Source: Serratia fonticola
Lineage (GTDB): Bacteria > Pseudomonadota > Gammaproteobacteria > Enterobacterales > Enterobacteriaceae
DNA: 64,000 nt
Direction of reading: 5' to 3'
NCBI RefSeq assembly: GCF_006715025.1
Contig: NZ_VFMK01000001.1
Coordinates: 3,720,001-3,784,000, forward strand
The notes under the pieces: generated by a model
Told to the model about the DNA's origin: nothing
The model's input: only the letters and a program-made list of their open reading frames with translations
Databases searched by the model: none
Shown: positions 60,145 through 64,000 of the stretch, piece after piece
Layout: every line of letters starts with the position of its first letter
Position numbering within the stretch: position 1 is the first letter of the stretch
Made by a program: the position numbers and the translations under genes

Positions 60145-61787
60145 TTTTTGGCCTTCTTCGGCTGAGGATCGTTACTGCCCGCGGCTTCAAATACCAGGGC
60201 ATTACTCTTATCGTTCAAGGTACGCAATACCGGCTGCAGCTCACGCAATACCTGATCAAGGCGTTGCATATCACCGACCATTTTGTTGTAAGCCGGTGAA
60301 CCTGGCTGGAACCCTTTCATACTGCGATTAAGTTCATGCAGCGTTTTCTGCATATCCTCAGGCAATGCCTTCATCTCTTTACTGCTGATGATGTCATTGA
60401 GTGATTGCATGGTTTTCTGCGTTTCTTTCATGGTTTTCTGGCTTTCGGCCAACGTTTTGGTCGCTTCATTGATCATCGGATTCAGCGGCATTGAGTTGAT
60501 CTTATCCAGCGTTTGCATCAGTTTCTGCTGGATCTGCGCCAGGCCACCGCTGGTGGTTGGTAACAGTGGATAACCGAACAGCTCACGTGGACCTTTCCAC
60601 GCTTTTTCTTGCGGATAGAAATCCAGATCGATATACAACGCCCCCGTCAACAGGTTGGCTGATTTAAGCGCGGCGCGCATACCCTGTGATTCCGCATCTT
60701 TCAGATGCTGTTCGACATCAAAGTTCTTGCCCAACTGTTGGCTAAAACGCTCAGGTTCAATACGGACCAGCACCGGAATACGGTAATCATTATTCAGCTT
60801 CTGCCGCATGCCCTCTTTGAAGAACGGCACTTGTCCCACGGTACCCAGACGAATGCCGCGGAACTCGACCGGAGCTCCGGGTTGTAACCCGCGAATCGAA
60901 TCCGAGAAGAACAGCAGATAATCTTTATGTTCCGTATACAGTGAATCCTGAATGTTGCGTTGGCTATCGAACAAGGCAAACTCAGACTTCTCTTTCACCG
61001 AGTCGCCACGCTCCCAACCTTCCGGCACGTCAAAACTTACTCCGCCACTGAATAACGTCGCCAGCGAGCCCATTTCCACGCGCATCCCCTGCGCTGACAT
61101 ATCAAAGGCCACACCGCTGTCTTTCCAGAAACGAACGTTGGTCGTGACCAGTTGATCATAAGGTGCGGAAATAAACAGTTGATAACGCATAGAACGAAGC
61201 TTGGGATCGAAATAACTGGTTTCTACCGAGCCAACGCGATACCCACGGAACAGCACTGGATCGCCAGCGTTTAGCTGACCGGACTTATCACTGTCCAGAA
61301 TAATGCGCAGCCCTTTGGCATCCGGTGAGGCCAGCGGTGGCGCGTCGAGCAACTGGTAATTTTCTTTTCCTTCTTTACCCTTGTTACCCGGCTGCAACTC
61401 TATGTAAGCACCAGAGAGCAAGGTCCCTAACCCTGAAATCCCTTCACGACCAATCTGGGGTTTCACTACCCAGAAAGCGGAATCATCACGCAGCAGTTTT
61501 TCCATGCCAGAGTTCAGGCGAGCCTGCACCAGCACTTTACTCAAATCATCACTCAGTATGACGCTCTCCACCGTGCCAACATCAACACTGCGGCTTTTGA
61601 TCTTGGTTTTTCCCGCTTCCAACCCTTCAGCGGTCGTGGTGATCAGCGTGACCTCCGGCCCTTGGTGACTGAAGTGGTAAAACAGGATCCACGCACCAAT
61701 CAGCGCGGTGACAATGGGAATGATCCACACCGGCGACCAACGCTTGATCTTTTCAACATCCGCGATGCTATGTTTACTTTCCGTCAC
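60141..61787 (-). CDS. pqiB: MCE-domain intermembrane transport protein PqiB
   Basis: PqiB forms a periplasm-spanning syringe of MCE rings for lipid transport. The 548-residue protein has an N-terminal transmembrane helix (about residues 16-36), three MCE domains (near 45-130, 155-235 and 285-370) and a long C-terminal coiled-coil (SQKTMKETQKTMQSLNDIIS). It overlaps pqiA by 14 bases. Confidence 0.95.
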   Translation of the reverse strand: MTESKHSIADVEKIKRWSPVWIIPIVTALIGAWILFYHFSHQGPEVTLITTTAEGLEAGKTKIKSRSVDVGTVESVILSDDLSKVLVQARLNSGMEKLLRDDSAFWVVKPQIGREGISGLGTLLSGAYIELQPGNKGKEGKENYQLLDAPPLASPDAKGLRIILDSDKSGQLNAGDPVLFRGYRVGSVETSYFDPKLRSMRYQLFISAPYDQLVTTNVRFWKDSGVAFDMSAQGMRVEMGSLATLFSGGVSFDVPEGWERGDSVKEKSEFALFDSQRNIQDSLYTEHKDYLLFFSDSIRGLQPGAPVEFRGIRLGTVGQVPFFKEGMRQKLNNDYRIPVLVRIEPERFSQQLGKNFDVEQHLKDAESQGMRAALKSANLLTGALYIDLDFYPQEKAWKGPRELFGYPLLPTTSGGLAQIQQKLMQTLDKINSMPLNPMINEATKTLAESQKTMKETQKTMQSLNDIISSKEMKALPEDMQKTLHELNRSMKGFQPGSPAYNKMVGDMQRLDQVLRELQPVLRTLNDKSNALVFEAAGSNDPQPKKAKK

Positions 61788-63090
61788 CTTGCGGCTCCTT
61801 CTTTATTGTTTCATTTACGCGATCCCAGGTCAGGCGGGGATCAAACGTCATAGCAGCAAACATTGTGAGGATAACCACCATGGCAAACAGCAGCGCACCA
61901 ATGTCAGGATAAATACTCATTAATTGTCCCATACGTACTAATGCCGACAGTACGGCAATCACAAATACATCGATCATTGACCAACGGCCAACAAACTCGA
62001 CAACTTCATAAATCAGATGCATACGCTCACTATCTGCTCTGTCCTTACCTTTGCCATTGGCATCCAGACAGAGCCAGCCGATCGCCAGCATCTTGAGAGA
62101 AGGCACCATGATACTGGCAATAAAAATCACCATAGCAACCGGGTAAGAGCCTTCCCCCCATAACAACACCACCCCGGCCATCACGGTAGAAGGCATTTTA
62201 TTGCCCAAGGCTTCGGTGATCATGATCGGCATCACCATTGCCGGGATATACAACATCACCGATGTCACCAGTAATGATAAAGTCCATTGCAGACTGTGGA
62301 GGCGGCGCACATACCCCACCGTGTGGCAACGCGGGCATTTCGTCTGTTGCGCAGGCAAAATGGCGGTACAACATGCACAGGAGCGTACTCCCTGGCGCAT
62401 TCCCGTACGGCCGACCTGTAGCGAACTCTCGATATGCGGTGCAGGTTCAATGTCCTGCCATAACCAACGGCGGTCAACACATTGGAAAGCACGCACCTGC
62501 AACAGACAAAACAGGCAATACGGAATAAAACTGGTCCCAATCCCGATATCACCATAGGCCATCAGCTTGACGAAACTGACCAGAACGCCAGCCAGAAATA
62601 TCTCCACCATGCACCAGGTTTTAAGCTGGAACAGGATCTTGGCCATCCAGACTTTCAGTTCACGCGGCAAGCGTGCTCTGGCGCACAGCAAAATGATCGC
62701 CAGCATGCAAAATGCCGGGATCAGTTGCACAAACACCATAAACAACGTGGCCATGCTGGCATAGTGTTCCGCCACCATCACCTGAGGGATCTGAATCAAC
62801 CTGATTTCATTACCAATACCGGCAACACGCATATTGATAAACGGAAAAATGTTAGCCAATAACAGCATGAACAATGCGCTGAGCGCATAGCCAATAGGCT
62901 GTTTACGTGGCTCTGCCCAGCGGGCGCTGAGCGTGGTTTTACAACGGGGACAAACTGCCTTTGAACCAAATACCAAAGGGGGGAGCGCCACCAGCATATC
63001 GCATTGGGGGCACAGCATCAGATCGTCCTGTTGCTGCTGGTCATTCATAGAATGACTATGCTGCGTGTGATTTTCGTGGGAACACACCAT
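61774..63090 (-). CDS. pqiA: inner-membrane protein PqiA
   Basis: PqiA is the inner-membrane partner of PqiB. The start at 63090 follows AAGGAGG and gives 438 residues. Two zinc-ribbon-like Cys sets are seen (CPQC ... CPRC near the N-terminus and CACC ... CPRC in the middle), each followed by a four-helix membrane block. In E. coli the operon is induced by paraquat through SoxRS. Confidence 0.95.
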   Translation of the reverse strand: MVCSHENHTQHSHSMNDQQQQDDLMLCPQCDMLVALPPLVFGSKAVCPRCKTTLSARWAEPRKQPIGYALSALFMLLLANIFPFINMRVAGIGNEIRLIQIPQVMVAEHYASMATLFMVFVQLIPAFCMLAIILLCARARLPRELKVWMAKILFQLKTWCMVEIFLAGVLVSFVKLMAYGDIGIGTSFIPYCLFCLLQVRAFQCVDRRWLWQDIEPAPHIESSLQVGRTGMRQGVRSCACCTAILPAQQTKCPRCHTVGYVRRLHSLQWTLSLLVTSVMLYIPAMVMPIMITEALGNKMPSTVMAGVVLLWGEGSYPVAMVIFIASIMVPSLKMLAIGWLCLDANGKGKDRADSERMHLIYEVVEFVGRWSMIDVFVIAVLSALVRMGQLMSIYPDIGALLFAMVVILTMFAAMTFDPRLTWDRVNETIKKEPQGDGK

Positions 63091-63164
63091 TATCCTCCTT
63101 AACCGCATCGCTCATCGGTACAAACGTCGATGCCCGCAGCAGCGCGCGGGCAACCTTTGACCCA

Positions 63165-64000
63165 TCAGCCGTTTTTCATCGCTTCCAATTCTTCCCAACG
63201 CGCAAAGGCTTCTTCAAGCGCTTGCTCGGCCGCAGCAAGATCGACAAGCACCTGCTGGGTTTCGCTGTGTGGCCGGGAGAAGAAACCGCCGTCACTCACC
63301 TGCGCCTGCAAGGTTTCAATATCGGCTTCCAATTGCTCAAGGCGCATCGGCAACTGTTCCAACTCACGCAGCAGGTTATAACTCAGTTTGGCTGCGGGTT
63401 TCTTTGGCTGCTCGGTTTTTTTCTCCACAGCCGTTTTGGCTGGCTGAGCAGTGACCTGGCGAATCGGCCTGGCCGTTGCTCGTTGATGGTGAGCATCGTA
63501 ATAACCACCAACGTAGGTGTCGATCACGCCATTGCCTTCGAAGATCCAACACTCGGTCACCGAGTTGTCTACGAACTGACGGTCGTGGCTCACCAGCAAG
63601 ACGGTGCCCTGATAACCATCTATCAGCTCTTCCAACAGCTCCAGCGTTTCGACGTCCAGATCGTTGGTTGGCTCATCGAGGATCAGTAAATTGCTCGGCT
63701 TCAAGAATAATTTAGCCAATAGCAGCCGGTTCCGTTCCCCGCCCGACAACGCTTTTACCGGCGTCATCGCACGTTTTGGATGGAACAGGAAGTCCTGCAG
63801 GTAACCAAGTACGTGGCGCGAACGGCCGTTGACCATCACTTCCTGCTTACCCTCTGCCAGGTTGTCCATTACGGTCCGTTCCGGATCCAACTCGGCGCGG
63901 TGCTGATCAAAATACGCCACCTCCAGCTTGGTTCCGCAATGTACACGACCGCTGTCGGCTTTCAGTTGACCGAGCATCAGTTTCAGCAAGGTGGTTTTAC
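63165..64000 (-). CDS. uup: ABC-F protein Uup, C-terminal part (5' end beyond window)
   Basis: Uup is a cytoplasmic ABC-F ATPase acting on ribosomes; loss raises transposon excision. The visible part starts in the second Walker A (KTTLLKLML at the edge), includes the signature LSGGERNRLLLAKL, Walker B LLILDEPTNDLD and the switch His (VSHDRQF), and ends with the C-terminal coiled-coil domain. The gene continues past 64000. Confidence 0.95.
   Translation of the reverse strand, partial: KTTLLKLMLGQLKADSGRVHCGTKLEVAYFDQHRAELDPERTVMDNLAEGKQEVMVNGRSRHVLGYLQDFLFHPKRAMTPVKALSGGERNRLLLAKLFLKPSNLLILDEPTNDLDVETLELLEELIDGYQGTVLLVSHDRQFVDNSVTECWIFEGNGVIDTYVGGYYDAHHQRATARPIRQVTAQPAKTAVEKKTEQPKKPAAKLSYNLLRELEQLPMRLEQLEADIETLQAQVSDGGFFSRPHSETQQVLVDLAAAEQALEEAFARWEELEAMKNG

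Overview
The window reads as chromosome of a Serratia-like member of the Enterobacterales (Yersiniaceae). From 42.8 kb to the right edge the gene order rlmI-hspQ-yccU-yccT-mgsA-helD-yccF-yccS-sxy-sulA-ompA-matP-lonH-fabA...rmf-pqiCBA-uup is the Escherichia coli fabA/ompA neighbourhood, and serT-yccA-tusE-acyP continue it on the left. The OmpA sequence, the pullulanase/type II secretion cluster and the overall base composition fit Serratia, but the species cannot be fixed from sequence reading alone.

Region 1 (1-18.5 kb) is an extracellular polysaccharide-degradation block. A tightly overlapping minus-strand operon gspC-D-E-F-G-H-I-J-K-L-M (M cut by the window edge) encodes a type II secretion system. 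It is divergent from pulA, a lipoprotein pullulanase, which is followed by gspB and a convergent pilotin gene (pulS-like). Next comes a large GH32 fructan hydrolase, also with a lipobox and the same Cys-Asp-Asn N-terminus as the pullulanase, so both are plausible T2SS cargo. Candidate MalT boxes lie between gspC and pulA; candidate Cra/FruR and CRP sites lie upstream of the GH32 gene.

Region 2 (18.5-20.4 kb) is backbone: tRNA-Ser(TGA), yccA, tusE, acyP.

Region 3 (about 20.44-42.82 kb) is a 22.4-kb island inserted at the 5' end of rlmI. It carries an S24-type repressor, a Q-like antiterminator, a late promoter and leader terminator, holin and endolysin, and a complete contractile-tail set (connectors, sheath, tube, frameshifted chaperone, tape measure, baseplate hub, spike, gp25-like, J-like, DUF2612-like, two fibres with pyocin-knob-like segments). 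It has no terminase, portal, capsid, protease or replication genes, and only a decayed integrase remnant. I interpret it as a domesticated R-type tailocin (phage-tail-like bacteriocin). Its notable features are a TACC-N4-GGTA operator set in two clusters, a lambda-type GGGAAAG -1 frameshift heptamer in the tail chaperone, a baseplate protein fused to about 22 BspA-like leucine-rich repeats, and a composite fibre with a collar, two Ig-like domains and a second fibre head.

Region 4 (42.8-64 kb) is conserved backbone, with textbook regulatory sites (LexA box at sulA, sigma-32-like promoter at hspQ, FadR/FabR operators at fabA, the ompA leader). One accessory pair sits beside fabA: an HxlR-family regulator translationally coupled to a second FabF-like ketoacyl-ACP synthase. 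The small gene rmf (55 codons) is present between this pair and pqiC.
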